A stretch of 5,485 nucleotides of DNA. It comes from Elusimicrobia bacterium UBA5214 (GTDB taxonomy: Bacteria > Elusimicrobiota > UBA5214). Both the position numbers and the translations under genes were made by a program. How positions within the stretch are numbered: position 1 is the first letter of the stretch; the number at the start of each line of letters is the position of its first letter. A model generated the notes under the pieces. It searched no databases. It saw only the letters and a program-made list of their open reading frames with translations, and was not told the DNA's origin. Shown piece by piece: positions 1 through 5,208 of this stretch. The stretch is from the NCBI GenBank assembly GCA_002412545.1, contig DHVG01000016.1, forward strand, positions 1 through 5,485. The letters run 5' to 3'.

Positions 1-1380
1 GGTCAACCGGTTTCCAATGCTCAAGTGAGTGCGGAAGGTCCTTTTTACAATCAAACTTACACTAACCAGTATGGTAGTTATACAATTACTGGATTATCCG
101 AAGGTATATACCAAGTATATTCGCGTCCCCCATCTTATTTGAATTTGATTGACCAGCGGATATACAATATATATGTTGTATCCGCTCAAACGACTACAGT
201 AAACTTTTCTTTAGCACCGGGTGGTATTATCTCGGGAACGGTTTCTGATGAGGAAGGGCAACCTGTAGTAAACGCGAGAATATACGGTTATGGTAAAGAA
301 ACCTACACTACTACAGTAGGTTCCTATACCCTTTTTGGTTTTGCTCCCGGATATTATTCTATAACTTGCCTTCCTCCGGCAGGTGGAGGACTTATTGCAG
401 AAACAAAAACTACATATGTAGAATTACTCCAAATATCTACAGTGAACTTTGTACTCGGTATTGGTGGCGATTTGTTAGGTGAAGTTACTTACTATGGTTT
501 AAGTTCTATCGGAGCAAATATAGTATCAGGGAATGTGGGTTGTGGGGGAGTTGAGGTGCGTGATGCTCAAAGAAACAAGATTGATACTGCTTGGATAAGT
601 ATACAAAGTTCCACAACTTATCGGTTGACCTATATGACAAATAACAAGTTCACAGCATATGGATTGCCAGTTGGTATATATACGGTAAAGGTTTTCCCAC
701 CAAGGAATATGGAACTTATTCCATACACATATAACAACGTGTCAATTTCACGCGGTCAAACTACAAAGTTGACCTCACCACTCCCCATCGGAGGAAAAAT
801 CAAGGGAACGATAACCGACCGTATCGGGAATAAAATCGCAAATGCCTCCATCTATGTACGGGGCGGTTCTAACCGTAACATAACCAATACTTATGAAGGA
901 GTATATGTTTCTTCTGGTCTAAAGGGTGGAGGATATAAAATTATGTGTATTCCTCCGAAGGAACTGAATTTTGACCCAGTAGTGAAAGAAAACATAAATG
1001 TAGAACCAGATAAAACAATAACGATTAACTTTATTTTTGGTGAAGATGTGGAGAGTTTTAAAACTTATGTCTACCCTAACCCTGTTTATTTTGCTAAACA
1101 ACAATCTGTAAATATCAAATGTGAGATTCCCGGTAGCGGGAAAGTTAATGTGAAAATTAGTATTTATAATGTGAGTGGTGACTTAGTAAGAACTCTAAAT
1201 AATTACGATGACCGAGGACAGCCAATGAATAGTATTGACCGAAACCAGAAATATTCATTTGTCTGGGAACTTAAGAACGAAAATGACGAACGTGTTGCTT
1301 CCGGTATATATTTATACATTGTTTATCTTGATGGAAAACCAGAAAAAAAACAAATCAAAAAAGTTGCAGTAATTCGGTGA
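1..1380 (+). CDS. Secreted repeat protein with CarboxypepD_reg-like units and FlgD/T9SS-like C-terminal domain (5' partial)
   Basis: The frame is open from base 1, so this is the last 459 residues of a longer protein; the GTG at 25 is an internal valine codon, not a credible start. Counting from base 1, residues about 1-73, 74-153, 154-262 and 263-347 are tandem beta-sandwich-like units. Three of them (the first entering already truncated) show the pattern GGxIxGT(V/I)xDxxGxxVxNAxIY, then GxYxxxGLxxGxYxIxxxPP, then a closing TVNFxL strand. This resembles the carboxypeptidase regulatory-like (Ig-type) fold; the third unit is divergent and longer. Residues about 353-459 form a C-terminal domain with VYPNPV, VKISIYNVSGDLVRTL, W-x-L-x-N, ASGIYLYIV and a basic KKVAVIR tail. 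These are hallmarks of FlgD-Ig/T9SS type A-like terminal domains. Inference: an extracellular or surface-anchored structural protein. The signal peptide would lie upstream, outside the window. The stop overlaps the next gene's GTG, implying co-transcription. Confidence 0.85.
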   Translation, partial: GQPVSNAQVSAEGPFYNQTYTNQYGSYTITGLSEGIYQVYSRPPSYLNLIDQRIYNIYVVSAQTTTVNFSLAPGGIISGTVSDEEGQPVVNARIYGYGKETYTTTVGSYTLFGFAPGYYSITCLPPAGGGLIAETKTTYVELLQISTVNFVLGIGGDLLGEVTYYGLSSIGANIVSGNVGCGGVEVRDAQRNKIDTAWISIQSSTTYRLTYMTNNKFTAYGLPVGIYTVKVFPPRNMELIPYTYNNVSISRGQTTKLTSPLPIGGKIKGTITDRIGNKIANASIYVRGGSNRNITNTYEGVYVSSGLKGGGYKIMCIPPKELNFDPVVKENINVEPDKTITINFIFGEDVESFKTYVYPNPVYFAKQQSVNIKCEIPGSGKVNVKISIYNVSGDLVRTLNNYDDRGQPMNSIDRNQKYSFVWELKNENDERVASGIYLYIVYLDGKPEKKQIKKVAVIR

Positions 1381-2828
1381 TACAAATGATTATTTTTCTT
1401 TTATTTTCTTTTCTACTTTTTAATGTGAAAGAAATTTCTCTTGCCGAAACAATCCAACGGGACACAGCAATGAAGTTTGTTGCCAGCCCTGGCTTACAAC
1501 CATTCATTGTTAGTCCTGATTATAGAAAGGTTGCCTATGTCCATGGTTTAGAGAAGTCCGTAGTAATAAATGAAGAAATACAAAAACAGTATGATAGGGT
1601 AAAAAATTTCGTCTTCAGTCCGGACAGTAAAAGGTTCGCCTACGCAGCGAAAGAGGGGAATCGTTGGTTTATAGTTGTAGACAGTAAAGAAGAAAGAACT
1701 GATCCCGGTTATGAAGACATAGATGAAATTGTTTTCAGTCCGGATAGCAAAAGATTAGCTTATGTAGCTAAACAATACGACTATTCTTTTGTGGTTGTAG
1801 ACGGAAAAGAAGAAAAAAGATATGACCAAAGATACGCTGAGGTAAAAATAAGTTCTCCCATTTTTAGTCCTGATAGTCAAAGAATTGCCTACATTGTTAA
1901 ACAAAGAACTTTTGAAGATGATACACGGAGTTTTGTTGTGATAGACGGAGAAGAAATCGGGCCATACAACGAAGCAGGAAGTTTTATCTTTAGTCCCGAT
2001 AGTAGGAGATTTGCTTATCAAGCGAGGATAAGTCAGAAATCATTTGTAGTACTGGATAAAATAAAAAGACAAGAATTTGATTCGGTAGAGCAAGGTAGTT
2101 TGGTTTTCTCACCTGATAGTAAAAACTTTGCTTATGTGGTACGAGACCGAGAGCGATCATTTTTCATTGTGACAGATGGTGAGGAGCAACACATATACGG
2201 AGGTTATGACTATGCAAAACATAACACAGTCCCCTTCGGTAGTAATAGTAGTAAATTTGCTTATGTAGCATGCAACGCCGGCACGATATCATTTTTTGTG
2301 GTAGAAAATGAAAAAATTAGCGAATATTCTGGTTACCGCGGTATAGGATTTGCGAGTAGCACCTTCAGCCTCAATGGTCAAAGGTTTGTCTTTGCCGGGA
2401 GCCGCGGTGGTAATGCATGGTTTGTCGTAATTGATGGACAAGAAGACAATAAAAGATACTATGCCATCAAGAAATTCGGCATCCTTTTTAGTCCGGATAG
2501 TAAAAGGTTAACTTATGTGGCTTGTATAATTGACCAGATTACTTTATTCCCAAGATGGTTCGTTGTGACTGATGGAGAGGAAGGTACAAGATACGATGAT
2601 ATAAAAGCAGAAAGTATTGTTTTTAGCCCTGACAGTAAGAGATTCGCTTATGTAGTATCATTGCTTGGTCGGGTGTTCGTCGTTTTAGATGAAACTGAAG
2701 GAAAGAGATTCAACGGAATTATCGGGAATAAAATCATCTTTGATGAACCAGATACATTTCATTATCTTGCTCAAGATGGTATAGGTAGTATTTATCTTGT
2801 TGAAGAAAAAATAACTACTCAGCAGTAA
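1377..2828 (+). CDS. Exported WD40/TolB-like beta-propeller protein
   Basis: The 483-residue product opens with a hydrophobic segment (residues 4-16) and an SLA-ET junction at 21-25, consistent with a signal peptide. The rest is tandem repeats of about 35-45 residues: F-SPDSKRFAYVA, then a gap, then FVVVDGKEE--YD. SPD-type motifs begin near residues 46, 81, 121, 164, 206, 244, 372 and 417. Degenerate copies (GSNSSKFAYV, SLNGQRFVFA, DEPDTFHYLA) begin near 288, 331 and 457. This is the PD40/TolB-like propeller signature; ten to eleven blades exceed one usual six- to eight-blade ring, so two propellers or one large one are possible. No catalytic motif is visible; a periplasmic or surface binding role is inference. 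The GTG at 1377 overlaps the upstream TGA (GTGA), suggesting translational coupling. The ATG at 1386 is an equally good start, with GGTGA at 1376-1380 as a weak ribosome site, and it keeps the signal peptide. Confidence 0.85.
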   Translation: MIQMIIFLLFSFLLFNVKEISLAETIQRDTAMKFVASPGLQPFIVSPDYRKVAYVHGLEKSVVINEEIQKQYDRVKNFVFSPDSKRFAYAAKEGNRWFIVVDSKEERTDPGYEDIDEIVFSPDSKRLAYVAKQYDYSFVVVDGKEEKRYDQRYAEVKISSPIFSPDSQRIAYIVKQRTFEDDTRSFVVIDGEEIGPYNEAGSFIFSPDSRRFAYQARISQKSFVVLDKIKRQEFDSVEQGSLVFSPDSKNFAYVVRDRERSFFIVTDGEEQHIYGGYDYAKHNTVPFGSNSSKFAYVACNAGTISFFVVENEKISEYSGYRGIGFASSTFSLNGQRFVFAGSRGGNAWFVVIDGQEDNKRYYAIKKFGILFSPDSKRLTYVACIIDQITLFPRWFVVTDGEEGTRYDDIKAESIVFSPDSKRFAYVVSLLGRVFVVLDETEGKRFNGIIGNKIIFDEPDTFHYLAQDGIGSIYLVEEKITTQQ

Positions 2829-2837
2829 ATCATTGTT

Positions 2838-2995
2838 AGAAGACGAGATTCCTCGTGGAGTTTATCCCGCACATTTCAAAAACGAGATTGCTTCCCCCCA
2901 TTGCTTTCTTGCGAAAGCAAGAAGTGGGGGTCGCAATGACAAAAGAAGGTGCGGGGCTCGTAATGACAGGAAAGTAGCGAAAGGGAGATCGTGTT
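2838..2995. repeat. Composite dispersed palindromic repeat between the surface operon and the TA module
   Basis: This stretch is GC-richer than its surroundings. It contains pieces familiar from dispersed intergenic repeats in many uncultured bacteria: a first part ending in GAGTTTATCCCGCACAT (read in reverse, the 'RDKLHEES' type), then GAGATTGCTTC...CGCAATGAC (read in reverse, the 'CHCEERSDEAI' type), then a degenerate second half ending CTCGTAATGACAG. An open frame at 2833-3030 runs through it, but it only encodes the typical spurious repeat peptide. The boundaries are approximate. I recognise the family from memory, not from a search. Confidence 0.6.
2886..2937. repeat. Long interrupted hairpin at the core of the dispersed repeat
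   Basis: Three nested complementary pairs share one axis. ATTGC (2886-2890) pairs with GCAAT (2933-2937), CCCCCA (2895-2900) with TGGGGG (2925-2930), and TTCTTGC (2906-2912) with GCAAGAA (2917-2923), around a GAAA loop at 2913-2916. No T-run follows, so it is not a standard intrinsic terminator. It could fold in RNA and protect a 3' end, or be a non-autonomous palindromic element. Confidence 0.7.
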
Positions 2996-3045
2996 TGACA
3001 AAATTGATAAATAGAAAGTTGGCGAATTGAGTAAAAAAATTTATT

Positions 3046-3075
3046 AAACCTCGGTTTCTAAAACCGAGGTTTTTT
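3046..3075 (+). terminator. Strong rho-independent terminator
   Basis: A perfect 12-bp stem pairs AAACCTCGGTTT (3046-3057) with AAACCGAGGTTT (3061-3072) around a three-base loop, and T's continue to 3075. The A-rich 5' side makes it potentially bidirectional. It probably closes the upstream surface-protein operon and insulates the toxin-antitoxin promoter, whose -35 box starts only two bases after the T-run. Confidence 0.85.
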
Positions 3076-3077
3076 AT

Positions 3078-3106
3078 TTGCAAAAAAGATATTTTTTTAG
3101 TATAAT
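3078..3106 (+). promoter_or_regulatory. Sigma70-type promoter of the toxin-antitoxin operon
   Basis: TTGCAA (3078-3083) lies 17 bases before TATAAT (3101-3106), a perfect -10 box. The start point would be near 3112-3114, leaving a very short leader. A ribosome site AGAGGTGAG (3113-3121) precedes the ATG at 3127. Autorepression by the antitoxin complex is usual for such modules; no clear operator palindrome other than the terminator stem is visible. Confidence 0.7.
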
Positions 3107-3126
3107 TTTATGAGAGGTGAGAAAAA

Positions 3127-3342
3127 ATGTCTACTTTAATAAAAAATCAGGTTCAAGTGCCTGCAAAAGAGTTGTCCAAGATTTTGAAAGCATACAATAC
3201 GATTGGCGAATTTTTAGAGACTTTTCTTGACCGGCGAGTGTTGTACAAAGAAGAATTTTTACAAGGGCTTGACCAAGCGGTGAAAGAAGTTGGTCAGCAT
3301 AAGACAAAAAAAGTGAAGAATTTTGCTGATTTTGTTTCTTAA
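3127..3342 (+). CDS. Putative type II antitoxin (71 aa)
   Basis: This small, mostly helical, lysine- and glutamate-rich protein sits directly upstream of a RelE/ParE-type toxin gene, 12 bases away, behind its own promoter and a good ribosome site (AGGTGAG). I do not recognise a named antitoxin family. The N-terminal half (VQVPAKELSKILKAYNTIG) could form a compact DNA-binding or dimerisation region. The C-terminal tail from about residue 50 is charged and ends in VKNFADFVS, similar in style to short antitoxin tails that wrap around RelE-fold toxins. The role is inferred mainly from order, size and spacing. It would neutralise the toxin by direct binding and probably repress the operon. Confidence 0.7.
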   Translation: MSTLIKNQVQVPAKELSKILKAYNTIGEFLETFLDRRVLYKEEFLQGLDQAVKEVGQHKTKKVKNFADFVS

Positions 3343-3354
3343 GAATCCGAGATA

Positions 3355-3624
3355 ATGAGGCGAATTGAAAAGACATCAGTTTTTACGAAGGACTTAGAAC
3401 ATTTATCTGAAAATATACAGAAAGAAGCTTGGGAAGTTGTCTCTATTTTAAGAGATAATATATTTGATAAGCAACTGGAAATAAAGAAATTAGAAGGATA
3501 TAAAAAAATTTGGCGAGTTACAATCAAGAAAGACTACCGTTTGATTTATACTTTTGACAAGGAATGCATCTATCTTCTCCGAATAAAACATCGTAAAGAT
3601 ATTTACAGAACACAAATTTCATAA
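3355..3624 (+). CDS. RelE/ParE-superfamily toxin
   Basis: The 89-residue product has the layout of the RelE/ParE fold. A helical N-terminal half (FTKDLEHLSENIQKEAWEVVSI split over residues 10-31) is followed by KKLEGYKKIWRV (44-55), DYRLIYTF (60-67), and a C-terminal strand with IKHRKDIYR (77-85). The YRLIY core and the terminal H-R-x-x-IYR motif are the family's most conserved parts. In RelE-type members, basic and aromatic residues here act in ribosome-dependent mRNA cleavage, while ParE members target gyrase. The HRKDIYR ending favours a RelE-like interferase, but this is not proven. The length is normal and nothing is broken. The ribosome site before the ATG is weak (only GAG at about 3349), so coupling to antitoxin translation is likely. 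Confidence 0.85.
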   Translation: MRRIEKTSVFTKDLEHLSENIQKEAWEVVSILRDNIFDKQLEIKKLEGYKKIWRVTIKKDYRLIYTFDKECIYLLRIKHRKDIYRTQIS

Positions 3625-3708
3625 AAATAGTAGGTATCCTGAAAAAAGAGCAGTTTTTATTAAGTATACCCTTAGAAATTGGCTGACCGCTGATGTTAAC
3701 GGTTGTTT

Positions 3709-3775
3709 ACGCTCCTAATCTTCAATGAGTTTGCTTTACTGAAATGGATACGAAGGTTGGACGGAGCGTTTTTTT
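3709..3775 (+). terminator. Long-armed terminator-like hairpin, possibly the 3' end of a structured RNA
   Basis: ACGCTCC (3709-3715) pairs with GGAGCGT (3763-3769), and AATCTTC (3717-3723) pairs with GAAGGTT (3752-3758, one G-U). An internal loop separates the two stems, and a 28-base apical region sits on top. Seven T's end the structure at 3775. It would terminate the toxin-antitoxin transcript. The gap 3625-3798 has no gene. It also holds a small ACCG...CGGT pair at 3686-3703 and a distal GTATCC (3634-3639)/GGATAC (3746-3751) complement, so a larger structured RNA from about 3634 to 3775 is conceivable. I recognise no known RNA family. Confidence 0.5.
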
Positions 3776-3798
3776 ATTAGCTTGAGATGATTTTTCTC

Positions 3799-3827
3799 TT
3801 GCATTTTGTAGTTTTTTTTGTTAAAAT
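3799..3827 (+). promoter_or_regulatory. Promoter of the tRNA-tuf operon
   Basis: TTGCAT (3799-3804) and TAAAAT (3822-3827) are separated by the ideal 17 bases in an AT-rich stretch, downstream of a terminator-like hairpin and upstream of the first tRNA. Transcription would begin near 3834, giving a leader of about 150 bases before the first tRNA sequence. No other equally good promoter is visible in this gap. Confidence 0.65.
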
Positions 3828-3986
3828 AGTAAAAAGTTTTCCTGTCGTTACTATCCACTATAAACTATAAACTATTTTATTCGGTGTTCCTCTTAAGAGG
3901 ATGACAGTGAAGACGACTCCGACAAACGAGGTGTCGGAGCGTCTGAACGCAATAAAGGGGATATCCCCTTATTGAGCACGACTTTA
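3828..3986 (+). other. Hairpin-rich leader of the tRNA-tuf operon
   Basis: No gene is visible here. In order it holds a period-7 tandem ACTATAA repeat (3857-3875), a perfect CCTCTTAAGAGG palindrome (3889-3900), and a 13-bp hairpin. That hairpin pairs AGACG plus CTCCGACA (3911-3924, one bulged A) with TGTCGGAG plus CGTCT (3932-3944). A second hairpin pairs AATAA/GGGG (3951-3960) with CCCC/TTATT (3965-3973). Neither hairpin is followed by a T-run, so they look like processing or stability structures, or remnants of small palindromic repeats, rather than terminators. Confidence 0.6.
3892..3910 (+). repeat. 19-nt motif shared with 4211-4229 (copy 1)
   Basis: The motif CTTAARRGGRTGACAGTGA occurs here and again at 4211-4229, differing at three purine positions. 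One copy lies about 95 bases before the outer tRNA of the Tyr block and the other about 90 bases before tRNA-Gly. Confidence 0.55.
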
Positions 3987-4025
3987 GGGGGTGTGGCGGA
4001 GTGGCCAATGCATCCCGATGAAAAT

Positions 4026-4109
4026 GGGCAGGTGGCAGAGTGGACAATTGCACCAGACTGTAAATCTGGCGGGCTTAGCCCTTCGGAGGTTCAAATCCTT
4101 CCCTGCCCA
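4026..4109 (+). tRNA. tRNA-Tyr (anticodon GTA)
   Basis: This is a complete 84-nt class II tRNA. Acceptor GGGCAGG (4026-4032) pairs with CCTGCCC (4102-4108) and the discriminator is A at 4109. The D arm is 4035-4051. Anticodon stem CCAGA/TCTGG encloses CTGTAAA, placing GTA at 4060-4062. The long variable arm (4070-4084) has a GGGC/GCCC stem. The T arm GGAGG/CCTTC (two wobble-tolerant pairs) carries loop TTCAAAT (4090-4096). CCA is not encoded and must be added by nucleotidyltransferase. It decodes UAU and UAC. It is first in the Tyr-Gly-Thr-tuf order and lies wholly inside the anticodon loop of a broken outer tRNA. Its T-loop has A rather than G at the usual TTCGA position (TTCAA), a common variant. 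Confidence 0.96.
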
Positions 4110-4147
4110 TTTATACGGGACGGGCTATGCCCTTCGGTGGTTCGAAC

Positions 4148-4185
4148 CCTTCGGTATGCTCAGGATGGTGAGTAAATCGAACCAT
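4148..4185. repeat. 38-bp dispersed-repeat insertion in the T arm of the outer tRNA
   Basis: The segment runs from CCTTCGGTATGCTCAGG to TCGAACCAT and falls exactly between T-loop position 60 and T-stem position 61 of the outer tRNA. TCGAACC is present at both edges (4142-4148 and 4177-4183), like a 7-bp target duplication. GGATGG (4163-4168) can pair with CCATCC (4182-4187). The CCTTCG...GCTCAGG...TGAG...TCGAACC layout matches, from memory, a widespread bacterial intergenic palindromic repeat. Confidence 0.6.
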
Positions 4186-4210
4186 CCATCCGCCCCCAAT
4201 AAATATTCCG

Positions 4211-4291
4211 CTTAAAGGGGTGACAGTGACCCCGTAAAAGAGCCTTTGGCTCTCTAAGGGGGACACAATCGTCCCGATTTATCATCGGGAC
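4211..4291 (+). repeat. tRNA-Tyr to tRNA-Gly spacer: second copy of the 19-nt motif and three tandem hairpins
   Basis: The 19-nt motif (4211-4229) matches 3892-3910 at 16 positions. Three small hairpins follow: GGGGT/ACCCC (4217-4233), AGAGCC/GGCTCT around TTT (4239-4253), and GTCCCGAT/ATCGGGAC around TTATC (4271-4291). None has a downstream T-run. No gene is present. They may guide RNase processing between the tRNAs or be inert palindromic repeats. Confidence 0.6.
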
Positions 4292-4301
4292 ATTGGGATC
4301 T

Positions 4302-4372
4302 GCGGGAGTAGTTCAATGGTAGAACAACAGCCTTCCAAGCTGTATATGGGGGTTCGATTCCCCTCTCCCGCT
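4302..4372 (+). tRNA. tRNA-Gly (anticodon TCC)
   Basis: This is a 71-nt tRNA. Acceptor GCGGGAG (4302-4308) pairs with CTCCCGC (4365-4371) and the discriminator is T at 4372. The D arm GTTC/GAAC contains AATGGTA. Anticodon stem ACAGC/GCTGT encloses CTTCCAA with anticodon TCC. T arm GGGGG/CCCCT encloses TTCGATT (4353-4359). CCA is not encoded. It reads GGA and GGG. Its place after tRNA-Tyr and before tRNA-Thr and tuf matches the order in the E. coli tufB operon (tyrU-glyT-thrT-tufB). Confidence 0.97.
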
Positions 4373-4381
4373 CTTGGAACC

Positions 4382-4413
4382 AGTAGTTAGTAATTAGTAG
4401 TTAGTGATTAGTA
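4382..4413. repeat. 14-nt tandem repeat
   Basis: Two 14-nt units, AGTAGTTAGTAATT and AGTAGTTAGTGATT, differ at one position and are followed by a partial AGTA. They lie just after tRNA-Gly in the spacer before the methyltransferase gene. No function is apparent. Confidence 0.7.
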
Positions 4414-4461
4414 AGAGGCAGAGTAGAACGCTGTCCCTGCAAATATCCAAAAAATTATTTA

Positions 4462-5208
4462 ATGAGTGGAACCACTTCGCAAATCCAAATAAAAATCGGG
4501 AATATACTTTTTCGCTATCGGAGTTATACGCTGATTCCGGTAGCATTGGTAATTCTTATCTTTAGTAAACCATTTTTTTTCTTAGGGAATATTGAACAAG
4601 AACATTTTCTATTTTTTTTTGGATTATTAGTTGCTCTTTTCGGGCAAGGGATACGTATTTTCACCCAGGGTTATGCACCAGCCGGAACAAGTAGTTGGGG
4701 GGATAAATTAGAAGCCGGTGATTTAAACACCGCTGGGATTTATGCTCGGGTAAGAAATCCGTTATATATCGGCAACTTTTTTATTCTACTTGGGCTTTTA
4801 ATCATTTATAATTCTTTATCTGGTTATTTGATTGGGATAGGTTTTTTTTCTCTCCAGAGCTGGTTTATTGTGCAAGCGGAAGAAAATTTTCTTAAAGATA
4901 AATTCGGACAAAAATATAGAGAATATTGTCAAAAAGTACCACGTTTTTTCCCGCGTCTAAAAAAGATAGGAATCAATCAACCTTTCAATTGGCTGAGAGT
5001 TTTAAAAAAAGAACAGGACTCTTTTGCTGGGTTATTAGTTTATGCATTGGTCTTAGAAATATATAAAATTGTAGTTAATAATGGGTTCAGAAACAGCAAA
5101 AAAGAAATATTTAACTTGACAATTTGTTTGTTAATTGTTATCCTAATATTTTCGGGTTTGAAATTTTGGAAAAAGATGCGGGATAGAAAATCCCTCGCCT
5201 CGCTATAG
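4462..5208 (+). CDS. Isoprenylcysteine carboxyl methyltransferase (ICMT)-family membrane protein
   Basis: This 248-residue integral membrane protein has predicted membrane segments near residues 23-41, 48-66, 102-118, 121-137, 187-205 and 217-235. The ICMT/PEMT-type core is clear: GIYARVRNPLYIGNF (92-106), then E140-E141 with FGQKYREYCQKVPRFFP (148-164). In the family, RNPxY and the E-E...Y..Y...VPRF..P motif form the S-adenosylmethionine and substrate site; bacterial members methylate diverse or unknown lipidic or small substrates, so the substrate here is unknown. About 85 residues follow the core, including two extra hydrophobic segments. This is longer than many bacterial homologues. No ribosome site precedes the ATG at 4462, so the start is provisional. 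It sits in the tRNA-tuf operon between tRNA-Gly and tRNA-Thr, an unusual place. The last codons run into a GC-richer palindrome, so the C-terminus may have been altered by repeat insertion. Confidence 0.88.
   Translation: MSGTTSQIQIKIGNILFRYRSYTLIPVALVILIFSKPFFFLGNIEQEHFLFFFGLLVALFGQGIRIFTQGYAPAGTSSWGDKLEAGDLNTAGIYARVRNPLYIGNFFILLGLLIIYNSLSGYLIGIGFFSLQSWFIVQAEENFLKDKFGQKYREYCQKVPRFFPRLKKIGINQPFNWLRVLKKEQDSFAGLLVYALVLEIYKIVVNNGFRNSKKEIFNLTICLLIVILIFSGLKFWKKMRDRKSLASL
5116..5144 (+). promoter_or_regulatory. Candidate internal promoter for tRNA-Thr-tuf
   Basis: A perfect -35 box TTGACA (5116-5121) lies 17 bases before TATCCT (5139-5144), which keeps four of six consensus -10 bases. It is inside the 3' end of the methyltransferase gene, about 170 bases before tRNA-Thr. 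The region is AT-rich, so chance is possible, but the location suits independent transcription of tRNA-Thr and EF-Tu. Confidence 0.4.

Larger units (their letters stand above)
3987..4198 (+). pseudogene. Class II tRNA (tRNA-Tyr-like) gene interrupted by an intact tRNA-Tyr and by a 38-bp repeat
   Basis: Every arm of a class II tRNA is present in order. Acceptor GGGGGTG (3987-3993) pairs with CGCCCCC (4191-4197, one G-U), followed by discriminator A at 4198. The D arm is 3996-4011. The anticodon stem pairs TCCCG (4013-4017) with CGGGA (4116-4120). The variable arm is 4121-4135 with a GGGC/GCCC stem. The T stem pairs GGTGG (4136-4140) with CCATC (4186-4190), with loop TTCGAAC at 4141-4147. Two insertions split it: an anticodon-loop segment containing complete tRNA-Tyr, and 38 bases between T-loop and T-stem. 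Removing them gives 83 nt. The D and variable arms closely match those of the inner tRNA-Tyr (same 15-nt variable arm apart from its loop), so it is probably a decayed tRNA-Tyr paralogue. The original anticodon cannot be read: ATGAAAA (4018-4024) would give GAA, while ATG plus TATA (4018-4020, 4112-4115) would give GTA. Confidence 0.75.

Noticed and set aside
1600..2700. Periodic repeats as a possible CRISPR-like array
   Set aside because: The repetition is in an open coding frame, imperfect, and explained by propeller blades; there are no constant repeats with unique spacers.
2833..3030. Open frame of 65 codons after the propeller gene
   Set aside because: It reads through the palindromic dispersed repeat, has no ribosome site, and its translation is the spurious peptide typical of that repeat.
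3911..3973. Two leader hairpins as transcription terminators
   Set aside because: Neither is followed by a run of T's, and termination here would silence the tRNA operon just after its promoter.
4013..4024. Reading the outer tRNA as tRNA-Phe because ATGAAAA would place GAA as anticodon
   Set aside because: tRNA-Phe lacks a long variable arm, while this copy has a 15-nt one nearly identical to the adjacent tRNA-Tyr; the loop is disrupted, so the anticodon is unreliable.
3972..4215. Two overlapping open frames of 67 and 74 codons
   Set aside because: They cover the tRNA-Tyr gene and the halves of the outer tRNA; the coding appearance is a by-product of structured RNA sequence.
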